DNA of 64,000 nt from Notospermus geniculatus. Taxonomy: Eukaryota; Nemertea; Pilidiophora; Heteronemertea; Lineidae. Under the pieces are notes generated by a model. It worked only from the letters and a program-made list of their open reading frames with translations. It had not been told where the DNA came from and did not search any database. The position numbers and the translations under genes were made by a program. Numbering within the stretch: the first letter of the stretch is position 1; every line of letters begins with the position of its first letter. Below, piece after piece: positions 21,246 through 36,400 of this stretch. The stretch is taken from positions 811,425 through 875,424 of the forward strand of contig NMRB01000028.1 of the NCBI GenBank assembly GCA_002633025.1, written 5' to 3'.

Positions 21246-23194
21246 CATCGAGATGGTGACCCAGAATCGTAAGTCCCACTGCCCCCTGCTGGTAGATTAA
21301 TCCACTAAACTACCATATCCAAACCAAGCGGAGGGAGGCACCAAGATTTTTATGCATTTGCCCCAAATTTAGCCATGTGACCTTCACCTACCGTGGAAAA
21401 TATGGACACCCTGATGTAAGGACAGAAGACAGGGACATGATCTTCAGACTGTTCAGCCTACAATCACCTTGGAAGTTCACTACATATCCCCAATACACCA
21501 CACCATCGCTAGGTCAAGTAGGGTTGGTGTCATCTCCCACAGAACCGTACTTCCGCCAACTTAAACTTGAGTGAAATGAGCACCGCAGCACAACGCAGAG
21601 GTATAAGTTTACCAAAATGGGACAATCGTAGTAACATTGCAAACAAGTTGAAACAATAACCAGCCTAACTGGGCCAAAGGCAACCAACCACAACAAATAG
21701 TACAAAGCACGCAGCAGAATCATTATGTCACAGAAAGACAGGCTGATATTTGGACCAATTTGACTGGCTAGATATATTGAAACTACACAACTGCCGCAGC
21801 CCATTTGGTTTGTAGACACACTGGAATGGACCAAGCCGCCCCAACATTTTTATACTCGGCCAGTAGCAGCCGCCTACCACAAGCGAGAACTCAAAACAGC
21901 ACTACCAAACCTCCCAAACGCGAAACTGAAAATATGATACAATAAGCCTTCGTTATGTACACTTGCTCCCTCTGCTTAGTACATTTCTGTAATCAATTTC
22001 TACAGCATGTTTACACAGCTACGATTACGAGTTTCACGATGAAACTCACCCTCCCGATCTCCCTCCAGAATCTTTTCCTTTGGCATGTCAATTGCAATTG
22101 GTTCATCTATCTGTCCATTTCACTACATCATGAATTTGAAATACAGTGTCCCTCACGTAACGTGCACACCAGCCATAGAACCATGCCACTTTCATACTTC
22201 AATAAAACGTCATTTTATCTTAAAACATGAATAAATAGCACTAGATATATATACGTTATGTGTACACAATGTATACGGTTATATATAGATAGATATAGTG
22301 TATCATGTACCACGTTTTCGGTAAAAACATTGCGTTGATAAGTTAACATATGTGATCATCCACTGGATAACTTTTGGCAAAATAGCCCTGTGACAAAGTT
22401 TGGTAAAACACCAATAGATGGCAGTACAATACTCCCAGAGAAACGGGCAAGTGTAAAACAAGACATAAATACCAGTCAAGACGTAGGACTGGGATGTCTA
22501 AAATGGTATAGTATTCAGTTAAAGAATTACATTAAATGACCATACCATACTGTCCAGATCCGAAGTACATTCTAAAAAATAATTTGCTAACTTGCCCGCC
22601 AGGGGACGTCATATACATGTGTAAACTTTAACGAGCATTTTTTCTTGCGGTCGGTTCTACTTGAGATGCTAGCAATGTAAAATATTGTCCAATGGCGACC
22701 AAGTTGTGTTCTGTAGTCCACACCGCTGGTGGGACTACTAGCTTTCAGCAGTAACAACTTTGATATACTTAGTATAGGTCTGATGGTAGTTATTTCCGAT
22801 TATTATTATTATTTTAATTAACACAAACAAGGTTACATTTGTAGAAAGAAAACAACAGCTAGCACCCTCTTTTGGGATAGTGCTCCACTAAACATAATTT
22901 CTACGTAAATAGTTTGAAAATGTGGCAGAAGTGACATGGGTCTATAGCTGGTGCATCAGCCACAAACCTGACTTTAGGACAACATTCTTATGTCTCATGT
23001 ACTACATACACTGCATGGTTATATTCATTAAACATCTAGAAAGCAAAGGAATTGGAAAATATCCCTGGTATTTTGAAGTTAGAGGCACTTTCTGAAGCAG
23101 CACTTTCTGAATTCACCTCCGAAGCTTGCCATACTAGAGCAGAATCAAACCCAAGATGGGCCTAGCTGAACTTCCCCTTCTGAATCCATCCGTC

Positions 23195-23298
23195 ATCCTC
23201 CGATAACAGAGCTTTATTCTTCCTCCTCTTCATGCACTCGCACTCCTTTGTGCGAGTGGATGAAGAGGAACAAGGTAAAACCCCTGCTGTGGGAGAAT
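23195..23298 (-). repeat. CATCCT hairpin family, copy 2
   Basis: Diverged reverse-oriented copy: CTCTTCATGCACTCGCAC pairs with GTGCGAGTGGATGAAGAG around a TCCTTT apex; outer arm ACCCCTGCTGTGGGAGAATG is retained. Confidence 0.82.
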
Positions 23299-24189
23299 GC
23301 CATCCCTGGTTCCCCTTGTTTGGATTTATCAGTTGGCAATCTGCGTCATCATTTCAAAACTCCTGTCTAAGAAATGAATCAAAAATTTTGAGAATCCTGT
23401 TGGAACAATATCCCACTAAATCACAACCAGGATGTGAGTGAACACTTCTGATGCCATTTCAAATCATGACAAAGATTGGCAGACACAAAAGACCAGGATT
23501 TGCTACAGACCACCCAGTTCACACCAACACCCTGAAGATGGTTCACACCACTGACACTACTGTTCACACCAAAGCCCAGAATCTCGTTCACACCAAGTTG
23601 TTCCTTCAAGCTGACTTCTGACAAGCTACAAAAACATCACCTAAGTTACACAATTAAACAATCACAAAAACAGGCCATAGACAATGTCAATGCGAATGAT
23701 TTCAAAAGAAACTTGGCAACACATAACTGTCTCGGACCATTTCCAGTAGTAATAAGTGTAAAATGGTACTGAATAGTAATCATAATAATAAACAACCTCA
23801 AAAAATAGCTTTGGTGAAAGAAAGGAAATTATTCTGGGCACAGCTACAGTGTTTACATGTTTTATAACTTGTTTAAAAGTGTAAAATGCTGCGTTACATA
23901 GTGGGTATGCTCTATGTACAGCTGGCTTGGCAATGTCTTGTAAAAATTCATCATAAAACAGAGTATCAGATGACGAGACAGTCAACACTGTGGACAACTT
24001 GGTCAGGAATCAAACGGTTTGTGGAGCAATTTCGACTACCGGTAACCTGCTATGAAGGACTCATGGAGCTGTGTTCAGTATACTTATGTCATCTTGATGT
24101 AAACTAGTTGCTGAAGTCTGTGGGCCACCACAGGTAGGTAGGAGGGGAACAGAATGGGGAGAAATAGGACTGAACGTACAGGATAAACC

Positions 24190-24371
24190 AGGGTCCATAT
24201 TCATAAAACTACTTTAGTCTAAGTGTGACACTTATCCTTTGTTCAACATTAACCCTATAACACCTGGAGGCACCCAATTATCAATGGCGCCTGCAGGTGT
24301 TATAAGGTTAACCCTATATCAGGTGTTGTAGGGTTAAAGATAAGTATCACACTTTGACTTACACGGATCCA
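24190..24371. mobile_element. Foldback element with AACCCTA arms
   Basis: GTCTAAGTGTGACACTTATC pairs with GATAAGTATCACACTTTGAC, and inside it AACCCTATAACACC pairs with GGTGTTGTAGGGTT. Ends read GGGTCCATATTC and ACGGATCC. No target duplication resolved. Confidence 0.65.
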
Positions 24372-27017
24372 GGAGCCCTCCCTCTTCCCACACCCATTCC
24401 GATACCACAACAAGTCGGTGCTGTGCAAGTCCTGGTACATGTAGATTGGAATGAAGTTGGATTTTAAACCCAAGATGGCGATCTTATTGAAGGAAACCAG
24501 CATGAAATGAGCGGCAAAGATCGGCAACCAAGACCGTTCCACCCAACAGTGCCACCTATGGTTATAGCTTCAGCTCAGCAAGAACCTTGATCTCCTGTGG
24601 AAAGAATGGAAACTGCCCCTAAAAATATCTGACAAAATCTTTCAAAATCTCTGCTCTAAAATCTTTGAAATCTGCAACGTTTTAGTGAATGGAAGTTATG
24701 GCTGCAAAATTATATGACAACTGGAATAAACAGATGAAATGATCATACATCACTTCGTGAAATGGCTCGACTTTGAAGTGTTCCTGATGTTGGACTAGTT
24801 TTGGCTACCCTTGGATGAATGGAGCAACCTGATGGAAACTTCCACACAAGTTCAAGATGCCTGATCAAAGACGAGTTTCAAAAGTGAGACATTTCCAGAC
24901 AGGATAAGTTCCTGATGAATGACCGCTAGACATCTTGGGGTGTTGCCTCGCCCAAAGTGAAGTCAACACGTAGGACTATCACCCATCAAGACCAACCCAT
25001 TACTAACACACAGAAAACGACTTTTGGTGACGAGAATCACCAGAGAAACTATGGCTTGAAATCAGTATCAGAAACCTGCACGACCACCTGATGCCCCCGT
25101 ATGACACCATTATCAACAAATCAATAACATGTAATACTAAGAGAAAATTTTGATTTCTGCAACTGCTATACATCAAACATGAATTTCTGAAATGTTTTCT
25201 ACTCGAGTGCAGTTAGCTAACTACTGAAGCTTGGTTATAAAGTGATAGCTAAGCCTATGAAACTGTCGAGACAAGATGGCACCAGGCCAAGCATTGTTGA
25301 TACAAAGAGCCACCAGGGGTAACGCTGGATAAGTCCCCAAAAACTGGCGATAATGGGACCTGACCTACACAAAGTTGAATTCAAGACACTGGAATCGAAG
25401 AACTAGGCCCATCACCACCAGTCTGTAGAGTCGAGAACTATATAGACACTCACAATGTAAACAATCCCAATTATAAAGGCAACAATCCGTTACATTATAA
25501 TAGAATACTCCGTGGTCCCAACATTCTTATAGAAGATTTCAAGCTGGAATTCGCAGGGTCAGCAGTTAAGATACTGACATCAAACCATATGTATCACCCC
25601 ACCGATGCCATTTACAGCATCAAGTTATATCCTTACAGCCTCATCTGATACTTCCTCAAAAAATTTTATCGACTTTGTGATCCATTTCAAACCCTATCAA
25701 ATGATGGAGCCAGTGAATTAGATGAGGTCTGTCAACACCAAACCTGATGAGTACCCCTTGAACTCAGAACCAGCTTCACCAGCTCGCTACTGTAAACACC
25801 TACGCTGACTTTCACATGCCCATCTTTCCACAATTTTCTTATTTTGGAATTTACACGAGAATGACTTGAAAACTTCATCTTCAATGCATTTTCCATCACA
25901 CTGTTAAACTTAACATTGGCGATAACGGCGATTGATTCCAAAATAGATGATTTCGTGATCTTAAAGGATATGAAACAGGAGTTCACAGTATTTTCAATGT
26001 TGCTGAGTGCGAAGTGAAAATTGGATCGATACTTTGAGGAATATCTCTCAGATGAATAATGATCTACCTTCCACCAAATTTTTCACAAAACAAACTGTGC
26101 CACAGAAATACCTGAAAGATATCTTCTGTGAACGTTTGCTAATGAACGAGTTAACACAACTGAGTGCAAACTCCACGAGTGAAACGAACCAACAAGAACA
26201 GTAGATCATTCAGTGTATTTATACCAGTAATGAAGAAACAAACGAAAAATTTGAGTTAAAAATTGAAAACGTGGAATTTCTCATCATGCGTAACCAACAG
26301 GAGCATGGAGAAACCCGGCAAAAAAATCACTTTCAGTCTTCAACATAATCTAAATCAAGTTCCAACAATAAAGAAAAAAGACATATTTGTAACAAAATAT
26401 TCCATGCTAGAGACACCTATCGGAATAGGCCTAAACTAAAATAGAAAAATACAAGTAGATTCAGTCCTATCTGTTCAACGGAATTCCAGTGAATTAGAGA
26501 ATAATTCATCAGTGAGTTAGATGCACGTTTTATCCTTTTTGAATCTGCGACTGTATACAGGTATTACTCCTTAATTTTCAATCAGTCGTTTGAAATATTT
26601 GACAGGAATCCCTCACTTTTCCTCTTCCGTCTGTTTACATCCTTCTGAAGGCCTTCAACCTGAAATACGGACAAAAACCGCTCAGATTTGCAGTTCAAAC
26701 GTTAAATACTGCTTGCATTTGTGTCAACAGTTCTTTATCTCATAATATATCAAAGAGGAATGGGTTGTCAGAATGACCCAGTGGAAACATCGGTGTCTGT
26801 CACCTCTGAGGCAGACCTGCTAACTTAATTTTGGTCATTCAGTATTTTTACTGAAAAAAAAAGATTTTCAGTATTTTCAGGAGGTCTTTCTGTAACACCA
26901 ATATAACCCATCAAAGGCACAAGACAAACGACAGTCACGATCCATGCGATCTGAATGATTTAGAGGAATCGGCACTCCAATGCCACCACAACTTCGTGGC
27001 AGTTTTTAGAACTATGC

Positions 27018-27023
27018 TTTATT
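27018..27023 (-). terminator. Proximal candidate polyadenylation signal of the RBMS gene
   Basis: The minus strand reads AATAAA about 380 bp past the RBMS stop codon. Confidence 0.4.
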
Positions 27024-27403
27024 GTTCAGCCAGGAAAGTGCCGTACACACGTGTTGCCGGCGTTGAGTTGAAAGCCCCGACATGCACAAGGGGTAGGATT
27101 TGAGTGGAGTGGAAGAGGGCCGATGTTTTCGGGGTTTGGGGGAAGGAAAGAAAGAACACAGAACAAACATTCATATATTTCTTACTTTACAACGAAATAT
27201 TGCAAGAAAATTTACAAAAATTATTGCTCTTTCAACAATTCGTATTTTACAAAGCCTTTCCATACTACCGTAACAGAGCCGTGATTTTCGGCCCAAATCC
27301 GTAGAAATAGGGAAATTCCATAACGGTTGGCAGGTCTGCTGAGTCTCCAGGTTCAATCCCCAGTTGGATTAACTGGGCACTCCAGTTTCTTCCTTACCTC
27401 ATT

Positions 27404-30400
27404 TTACTTGGCCTGCGCAGCTGTTTGCGTGTACTGGTAGTGCTGATGTTCCTCTCCAGTCACTCCGCTATTGGTGTGATCCTGTGGCGACGCCGAGTGG
27501 TGCGGAGCGACGGGCTGGGCCGGTGCAGTGTGGAATGTGGTCGTGTGAACGGCACCAGTGGTGCTTGGGTCCTCAACCATTGTCTGCATCATCGGTGTGC
27601 CCTGGGCCTGCGGGTATGCCATCTGCGGATAGGTACCGTGCGGACCAGACACGTACTGAAACATCAAGGACACTTCACATTAGTTGGAAATCTTCCCGGA
27701 GATGAAAACGAATCTCGAGTCCCCTCAGAGCTGCATCGCTGATACCTATTTCAACAGCAGACCCTGATACCTCACGTGGGAGACCTCACACACCAGACCC
27801 CAGAACCTGAGGGACATGCTCTGCACCAATGACATCGATTCTTTCATTTCACATAAGGATATTTCAACCAATCCAACCTCCTGTTTCTCTAGTCACTTTA
27901 AAGTACACAGGAAAAATCGCCTCAAAGTCAAATTGATTATTATAATCACAAACTCCAATCAACTTACCGATGTTCCAGAAATCTGCATCTGTGCCATCTG
28001 CGATGCGAGCTGAGGCATAACAGAATTAGGATCAATCTGAGTCATACCAGAGTGCACACTCGTCGGCGTTGGCATCATGTGTGGGATGTGTTGATGCTGG
28101 TGCACGAACATCGGAGGCTGCTGTAACCCCCAGCTGGCTCCACCCTGCTGGACTTGGTAACTGGTGACGGGGGTGGTCGCGATGTTGTAAGGTCGCTGCA
28201 TCATGCCCGCCGGTGAAATCATCGTAGGACCCATCCTGGAGAAGAATGACAACAAATGCTCATTTTCACATTATCATTTCCCTTCTTCCCTAGTTTTGCT
28301 CAATTATCTTGAGGTTTCGACCCTCAAAATCACCACTTCGAACTAAAACTTCAATTGCCAATTGTCAAATTCATCTTTGATAGTATTGGTATCAAACAGT
28401 GTTTGAATGTCTCACCCATTCTGTGCAACAGCAGTAGTCTGGTCATACGGCAGTTGAACACTCTGCAAGAAAGACATGGCAGAACATTAATATGTTAATC
28501 AAGGTCAGAGGTCGGTGAATATGTGAATTAGTTCATTAAGGTTGGTCAGAATGGAAATCTGAAAATTAATGATAGATAGATCAATTAATTCAGTGTTTCG
28601 TATAAAATCTGGGAATAGAATTTGGGATTTTGACATTTGAAAACTGCTCAAAAGAGGGACATCTCACACAAGGAAACTTCAACGTAGGGCAGTGCCTTTA
28701 AAGAAACACTGCTACCAACAAGGTCTCATCAAATTTATTAGCTACGGGGCCATTTTAAAGTCCACTTTCCGTTCTGATCGGTTCTACTAAAGATACACAA
28801 ATGAGCATATGCATTGACAATATGAAAAGACAAGGGGTCATATGAATAAAGACTAGTAAATGCTTTTACTTGAATTTTGCAACAGAAATGCACTAGGCAG
28901 TGCTGTACAAATCTGAAGTAAAAGCATTTGCTAATTTTTATTCATATGACCCAAGGTGTTGAACATGCAGGGACAGGTTTAAGTTGGGGAAAGCAGACAT
29001 AGAGTTTGAAGCAGAGAGGGTAAGTATTGTACATTGTTAGTTCAGAAGCATCCGATGAATTGTCAATCAAGATTTTTTAGTAGCATTTTACATCAAGCAA
29101 TATACAATAGCCCATACCAAGTACCTAATTAAGCACAGTTCATTATGTTATCATGTTGTATTAATTACCTGGTTAATGAAGGCAATACCAGGAATACACA
29201 ACACCCATGTCTTCCTTTTGTCATTCTCAACTCCTAGAGCTAGTCCCAAAGGCTGGACCAAAGTGCACTTTTGTGGTATTTTCCATTTTATGTCGTGCAT
29301 TTACAATATCAAAGCCATCTTGCCTTGACAATAACTGCAGAATCTATCAATAGCTATCAATGTGTGCACGGAATCATGCATGATGCATGGATCATTATTT
29401 ATAATATCACCCACTTGATGTGCATAGATTTTGCAATTACAACATTTATGCATTTCAATACAATCATCGCCATAATCATTGCCATCATCATCACCATCAG
29501 ATAAATTCAACAATATGGGCCAGTACTGAAAAGCTATAGCTGGAAAGATCATCCATTGGATATGCCAAGTCTGCTCTATACGAAACGGCCTTTAGGCCTA
29601 GACATAGCTCATTCATGGGCAAAAACAGAGCACAAAGTTGAAATACACTTCAATATTCAGTTGTGTTTGAGAAATTCACACATATTTTTTCATAATTATT
29701 CAGATAGAATTAAAATACATGTACAACAAACAATATCATCAATATCCACATACATTTACAAGCTTGGACAATCAGCTGCTGAAGCCTGAGATGATCTTGG
29801 GCACAACATATAGCTGGGTGGTGGAACCCCCGACAGGTGCAAGTTGGTCAAAGAACAAATTACTATCTGAGGAAAGAAAGGAGTTCTCAACAATTCACAG
29901 AAGATGATTCCTGAAATATCATCTAATGGGGAGTAGATGAGTGCACCAGCTCCTATCATACAACTCCTTACTATCGGCCTTTTCTAAAAGACATCAATGA
30001 CATCTAATCGTGTCTGCCAAACTTCAGCCCAAGTTTGCTATCATTTACCATATCTCTATTCAAATGCCTGTTGCACNAATATCAAAGCCATCTTGCCTTG
30101 ACAATAACTGCAGAATCTATCAATAGCTATCAATGTGTGCACGGAATCATGCATGATGCATGGATCATTATTTATAATATCACCCACTTGATGTGCATAG
30201 ATTTTGCAATTACAACATTTATGCATTTCAATACAATCATCGCCATAATCATTGCCATCATCATCACCATCAGATAAATTCAACAATATGGGCCAGTACT
30301 GAAAAGCTATAGCTGGAAAGATCATCCATTGGACATGCCATATACAAAACGGCCTTTAGGCCTAGACATAGCTCATTTATGGGCAAAAACAGGGCACAAA

Positions 30401-33400
30401 GTTGAAATACACTTCAATATTCAGTTGTGTTTGAGAAATTCACACATATTTTTTCATAATTATTCAGATAGAATTAAAATACAACAAACAATATCATCAA
30501 TATCCACATACATTTACAAGCTTGGACAATCAGCTGCTGAAGCCTGAGATGATCTTGGGCACAACATATAGCTGGGTGGTGGAACCCCCGACAGGTGCAA
30601 GTTGGTCAAAGAACAAATTACTATCTGAGGAAAGAAAGGAGTTCTCAACAATTCACATTAGAAGATTCCTGAAATATCATCTAATGGGGAGTAGATGAGT
30701 GCACCAGCTCCTATCATACAACTCCTTACTATCGGTCTTTTCTAAAAGACATCAATGACATCTAATCATGTCTGCCAAACTTCAGCCCAAGTTTGCTATC
30801 ATTTACCATATCTCTATTCAAATGCCTGTTGCACTTATGCAGTTATATGTGTGCAAAAAAAACTTAATTCTGAAGCGATACATCTTTTTGGAAAGGATGA
30901 AAATATCTCGCATGCACTGTATTAGAAGTTTAATATCTGATCATCGGCATTTGTCTCCAACTCAAATGGCAGGCTTGAGTGAGACTAAAGGCAATAATGA
31001 CGTCATCTTCAAATTCCTTTACTGACACATCTTTCCTCTGTTTTTGACCAATTTGCACAAGAGGCCTCCGACCGCCACAGCAGATGCTTAATAAGTTATA
31101 ATAGGTACCGTTAAATCCCTGGTCTCTGCCCAGTCTCGATTGAGGTGCTGGAGTCCGCGGTTAAACACCCACCCCTACAATGAGTCATAAAGAAGATAGA
31201 ACAATCAAACAAGGAAGACGGAAAAAAATGGGAGAAAATAACAATTTGGTCACTCGTACGGGCTGAAATTCATGGAGTGATCTCTTCGGCCGATACAGGC
31301 AATACAGGTCTGTTGAGGCAATAACATACAGCTATTCAGAAATAAAAGATGTTTGGACTATAAACAAGAACAGAGGCAAGTTGACACCAAAATTTAATGT
31401 GAATTGCAAACTTTCGAGGGTCTGACTGGACATTCAAAGAGTGATAATCAAGGTGTGTCTGGATCTACCTGAGGCAGGGAGAATCTAAAACCAGACACAG
31501 GATTTAAGACAGAGGTATAAACTGACATTCAGGCCATAAATGGATGTTTAGGCGAGCTTCAGGAGCCTTTCACGTCAAAGCTTTGAACACATCTTCATTT
31601 TTGACAACGTTGGGTCATATGAATAAAGACTAGTATATGATTTTACTTGAATTTTTGCAATATAAATGCACTAGGCAATGCTGTACAAATCGGTAGCAGT
31701 GTTTCTGCCAGAGGGGGGAGAGGGGGGATGATCCCCTCCTCAAAAATTTCAAGGAGGGGATATCCCCCCATCAAGTTTGCAGACTAACCTTTTTCAAATA
31801 TCACTATTTTCACTTCAGTAGTGTTTTTCTTTAATTTCTTACATTGCAAATGCAATTTTCATGCAGAAGAAAGACTAATTTTGCATTTTGGAGTGTAAAA
31901 AATGACTCTGGAGGCCATTTTTAACAAAAACAACAAAAAAAATTTTTGAAAAAAACCGTGGCGGAAACCCTGGGTAGAAGAATTTGCTAGTCTTTATTCA
32001 TATGATCCATTGGCTGTGGTAGTGAAGGGGTAAATGGAGGCATTCACTTGATCCAAAGAACATTTTCTCCCTTTAACAACTGGAATTCTAAGACCAATCA
32101 TGACAATAGGTCAAAACTAAGAAGGGGTGTGATGGGTCAGGGAAGTGGTATCCTACTCTAGGGATGAAACTAACCGACATGCTTTCAGTAGAAAGGGGAA
32201 CGGCAACAGATAATTTAAAACAGGAAGAATCCACCGACCATGTAGGGTCAAAGGATTTCATTTCAAACAGTTCCATGTTAAGAGATTCTACTGTGAATTC
32301 ATTGCTGTGAGTGGAAAATTTTCTATTAACAAGAGAAAATGTCATTCACCATAAAAACAGTGTGCCCACCCACAATTTATCGTGTTTATTCAAAGCCGTG
32401 TGTTTATCATGTCCATCTTCACTGGAGGCGTACCTTGAATGCGATTTCTTCAACAATAGGAAGGTGTGAGGGAGTGCAAACAGGGTACTAGGTAGGTGGC
32501 TTCTATGGTAACAGTAAGTAGGGTGTGCAAAAAGGTTGAAGACGATGCACAGGGGAAAACAATGGTTCGTGAACATAGCAAGTCTTATTTAGACTTGCAC
32601 CAAACATAGGATTGTATACGTCAAGCACTGACAGACTGGTTCAGACCAGTTTCTATAGAAATTTCAGAACGTTGCTTTTATTTCTGTTAGGCACAAACAT
32701 AAATGCATTAATAAAGCGAGCCCACACTGCTAACGGCAAAAAATACCACCACAAACTGGCAAGAATACCACATTTGGTTATTCAGCAAGATTACCACAAC
32801 CCAACACCCACTCATCATTATCTGGGCAAAGAAATTATTTGTCACTTGCAAGTGACTCCAGCAGTCAAAACAAAGATATTTTTCTCACTGCCCAGTACAA
32901 GGTGATTCTGAATAAAACCCTGCCGCACTGGACGCACGGCAAGGTCATGAGATCAGCTTACATTTATAACATCTGATGATGGTCGGTCGTTCCATTGCAT
33001 CCCTTGCTTGTGCTTTTTCTTGTTACCCCCGTCAGCGAATTTAACTAGGAGAGCATCTTTTGCACCTGAAAGAAGACATAATATGAGCTTTAAATTTACA
33101 TGTACCCTCTGTTCCAATCGATCAGGATCCAGTACGTCCATTTGATGTTGCAGCAATGTACAGCAGGAAGAAGCCATAGTGCTCCCTAAGCAACTTGCCC
33201 TCTATCACATGAAAAGCGGGCCGTACTGTGGCTCGAATCCCCAGAAGTGACAGCCAAGAATGTTTCTATGGTGCCCCTCCGATGACCTCTTTAATTACAT
33301 CATAGCATACATGTACTTCTATTCAAAACCATCAGATGGAGTACAAGTGAATAGCTAAACTCGGCACCCATGTTATGAAGACAAGTGCAACTTACCTGGT

Positions 33401-36400
33401 AACATAGTCCCATGATAAGTGTGTATAATTTCGTCACATTTCTCTTTACAGTCCATGCGAGCGAATCCGACACCTTTACTATGTCCCTTGTTATCTCGTA
33501 ATATTCTCGTTGATATGACATTACCGTAATTTCTACATAATCTATCTAAATCATCTTCTTTCATATAAGGGGGTAAATTGGCTATATATAAATTCGTCGG
33601 GTCTTGCTCTTGTTGCTGAAAAGAGAAAATAATAGATAAATCAATCGCAATAATCTTATCAGATGTCTTCCATTCATGTCTGCTAATTTCTCTTTCTCAG
33701 CAAAAGGTTGTGCCAGAGTTCTCACATTTGATACATAGGTACCTCAACATGGCCTCCACGTCCATCTGGTGGATAATGACCCAATCACACCTCAACACTA
33801 TAACATGATTACTGCCAGAGTCCTCAGATTTGATACATAGGTACCTCAACATGGCCTCCATGTCCCCCTGGTGGATTATGATCAATCACACCTCAAAACT
33901 ATTGCATCATTATTGCCAGCGTCCTCATATTTGATACACAGGTACCTCAACATGACCTCTACATCCAGAGACGATTACGGCCCAATCACACCTCAACATT
34001 ATTACCAGATTGCATTGTCCTGAAGTCATTGACGACCTAGGCGTAAAACCAATTTCACCATGAGGTCAACAATCCTTAATTTATACCAAAATTTCTCAAC
34101 ATGACCCTGACCTCATCACAATATTACAAAGCTGAATGAGAGAGAGCAACAACTTCTCCACATCTTCCTACAAATTATAGCCATGACTGACGATGCCAGT
34201 ATCTGTTATTCCAAGAATATGTATGAGGTTATCAAGTGCAAACCATTACCGTCACTAATACTGAAAGTGACCATCCTGGCGCCTTACTGGTTTCTGAGAG
34301 AGATGAACTTGATGGTGATTATTCAATATAAAAGGTTCAGCGAGGCCAAGAGATGACCATCCTAACTCTGATGACCATCAAGGGGAGAGCTATAAAGTGG
34401 AGTTGTCTGATTAGATAGGTTGGGCCCAGAAGGGCAGTCGAATGCATAGGCCAGCATTTCTGTAATTCACAGATTCCAACCTAAGCCTACACTTCAGATA
34501 TGAAGATTCCCACAGAATGGCCTCATCTGGTTTCCTCCTGCATCTCAAATCAAATCCCCAATACCGACGACAAACTAACACGGCCATTCTGAAGCTCACA
34601 AAATGAGCCAACAATGTTTTGAAATGACTTTCCAACCATGTTTTTTCACCCAGATAAGGACGGTAAATCTTGGCAGAACCTCGACGAATCATTCAATACC
34701 TTTTTCATGCCCAACAGGCGACTAGAATATAACACGTTTACAGGAATTATGCTACACCTATCATCCGGCCTTAAGATGCAATTTGTCATGTTTCCATGGT
34801 AACGCAAATAAGCATAAGGGATCAAGGTCAAGTAGCATGAAGCACTTTGATGTATGAAAAGACTAATAGTAATATGGATGATTTTATCATCAGCAAGAGC
34901 AGTTGAATCACCAACTGCAGGGATGTAATAGATGGACCCAACTGTGCTACTGACAGCCTAAACTGTGCTACTGGCAGCCTAAACTGTGCTACTGACAGCC
35001 TAAACTGTGCTACTGACAGCCCAAATTGTGCTACTGGCAGCCTAAACTGTGCTACTGACAGCCTAAACTGTGCTACTGACAGCCTAAACAGTGCTACTGA
35101 CAGCCTAAACTGTGCTACTGACAGCCTAAACTGTGCTACTGACAGCCTAAACTGTGCTACTGACAGCCTAAACAGTGCTACTGACAGGCCAAATTGTGCT
35201 ACTTACAGCACACATTGTGCCACTGACAGCCCAAATTCTGCTGACAGCCTGAACTGTGCTACTGACAGCCCAAACTGCTCTGACACAACACTGGGGAGTA
35301 CTGATTGTCCAAAATGTGCTATTGACAGTCGAAATAGCTCTGACAGTGCTGCACACTTACTAACAGCTTCAACTGCGTAACTCCGACAGGCCAATTTTAC
35401 CACCCAGACAACTGAATTGTGTCATTGTCAGCCCAAACTGTGCCACTGACACCCTACATTTTGCAACTCCGACAGCCCCAACCATGCCACTGTGTCAGCT
35501 CAAGTGCATATGCTGTTCTTTCACTAAGTGGTGTCTGCACACTCTCATCATACGGAACAGACCAAGTGCATCAGGAAAACCAAGCTAATCCCATCAGAAT
35601 TGTAAAATCGATGCACTAATTAGTCTATTAATCTTAGCTAAATGATCAGTTCATGAGATAATTGTCTACTTGGGGCTCTGAAGCAAATGTATGAAAACAT
35701 CGGTCATCATGGCAAGGTTTTTTATTTTGGGAATATCATCACTAGTACCCACAGCTCACTCCTAAATTTCTCCGCTACAACTCTTTAAGACTCTCCTCCA
35801 TCGTGCAGGTTGACTCTCACGTCAGTGGGCAATTTACCCTTGTTTGGTACCTTACGGCTCACGCTGGTCAAAGACCAAAGACACAAATGACTTCCAAAAT
35901 GCTTGAAGTGCCCATGGAGAGCCACCTGTGCCACCAGAACTGTTATTTCGTACTACCGGTATGTTTCACTGGGTCAAGGGACAAAGAATTTCAACACTTA
36001 CTGTTTTTCAATTCTAAACAATTTTGTTAAATGCTTTTATGCAACAGATGTTGCCTGCAAAGTGCATCGCACTGAATTTAGGTTTGTTGGGTAACATGTA
36101 CATGTATATCTTTACATTTTAGGCCTACCGGAGCCAAACAGAGCATAATGTCCAGTACATTGCCTGCACATGTTTTGCACCGAGTGAGTTAACCTAAACA
36201 TCCACGTACAACGCTATCTCTGCATATCCAACCATAATTTTACATCCATAATCATAAAACTCCGCAGCCAGGCATGTGGACATAACTCGGTTTGTACAGC
36301 GGGCTGACCTTATTATGGGTCATTATCAGACGTTGCTTCTATGGTGATTTCTGTTTGATTTTCAATGATATACGATGACGGTGACGACATGATTACAGCT

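Larger units (their letters stand above)
18200..27000 (-). other. Distal RBMS 3'UTR or intergenic sequence
   Basis: No coding exon seen on either strand. It holds the TGACCTTCA/TCAAGGTCA minisatellite (21070-21245), a CATCCT hairpin (23195-23298) and a foldback element (24190-24371), and is otherwise AT-rich unique-looking sequence with low repeat density. RBMS genes elsewhere can have long 3'UTRs, which makes a distal 3'UTR plausible but unproven. Confidence 0.45.
28463..32961. other. RBMS intron with duplicated block and nested MITEs
   Basis: Intron bounded by a GTAAGC donor and a TTGCAG acceptor on the minus strand. It contains the MITE at 28835, the 0.77-kb duplicated block at 29305-30834 and the nested elements at 31612-32008. 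No other coding signal. Confidence 0.6.

Noticed and set aside
26560-26660. Possible extra RBMS 3' exon after a TTTCAG acceptor on the minus strand
   Set aside because: The exon at 27404-27655 already ends with a stop codon at a position like the family C-terminus, and the extra peptide resembles nothing.
27320-27370. B-box-like GGTTCAATCCC near the RBMS stop codon, and a similar one near 42765
   Set aside because: No A box at the right distance, so no SINE or tRNA call.
34937-35360. Regular repeats considered as a CRISPR array
   Set aside because: Units are contiguous without unique spacers and the DNA is animal; this is a minisatellite.
35168-35403. Minus-strand repetitive open frames
   Set aside because: Produced by the 21-bp minisatellite, whose unit is a multiple of three.
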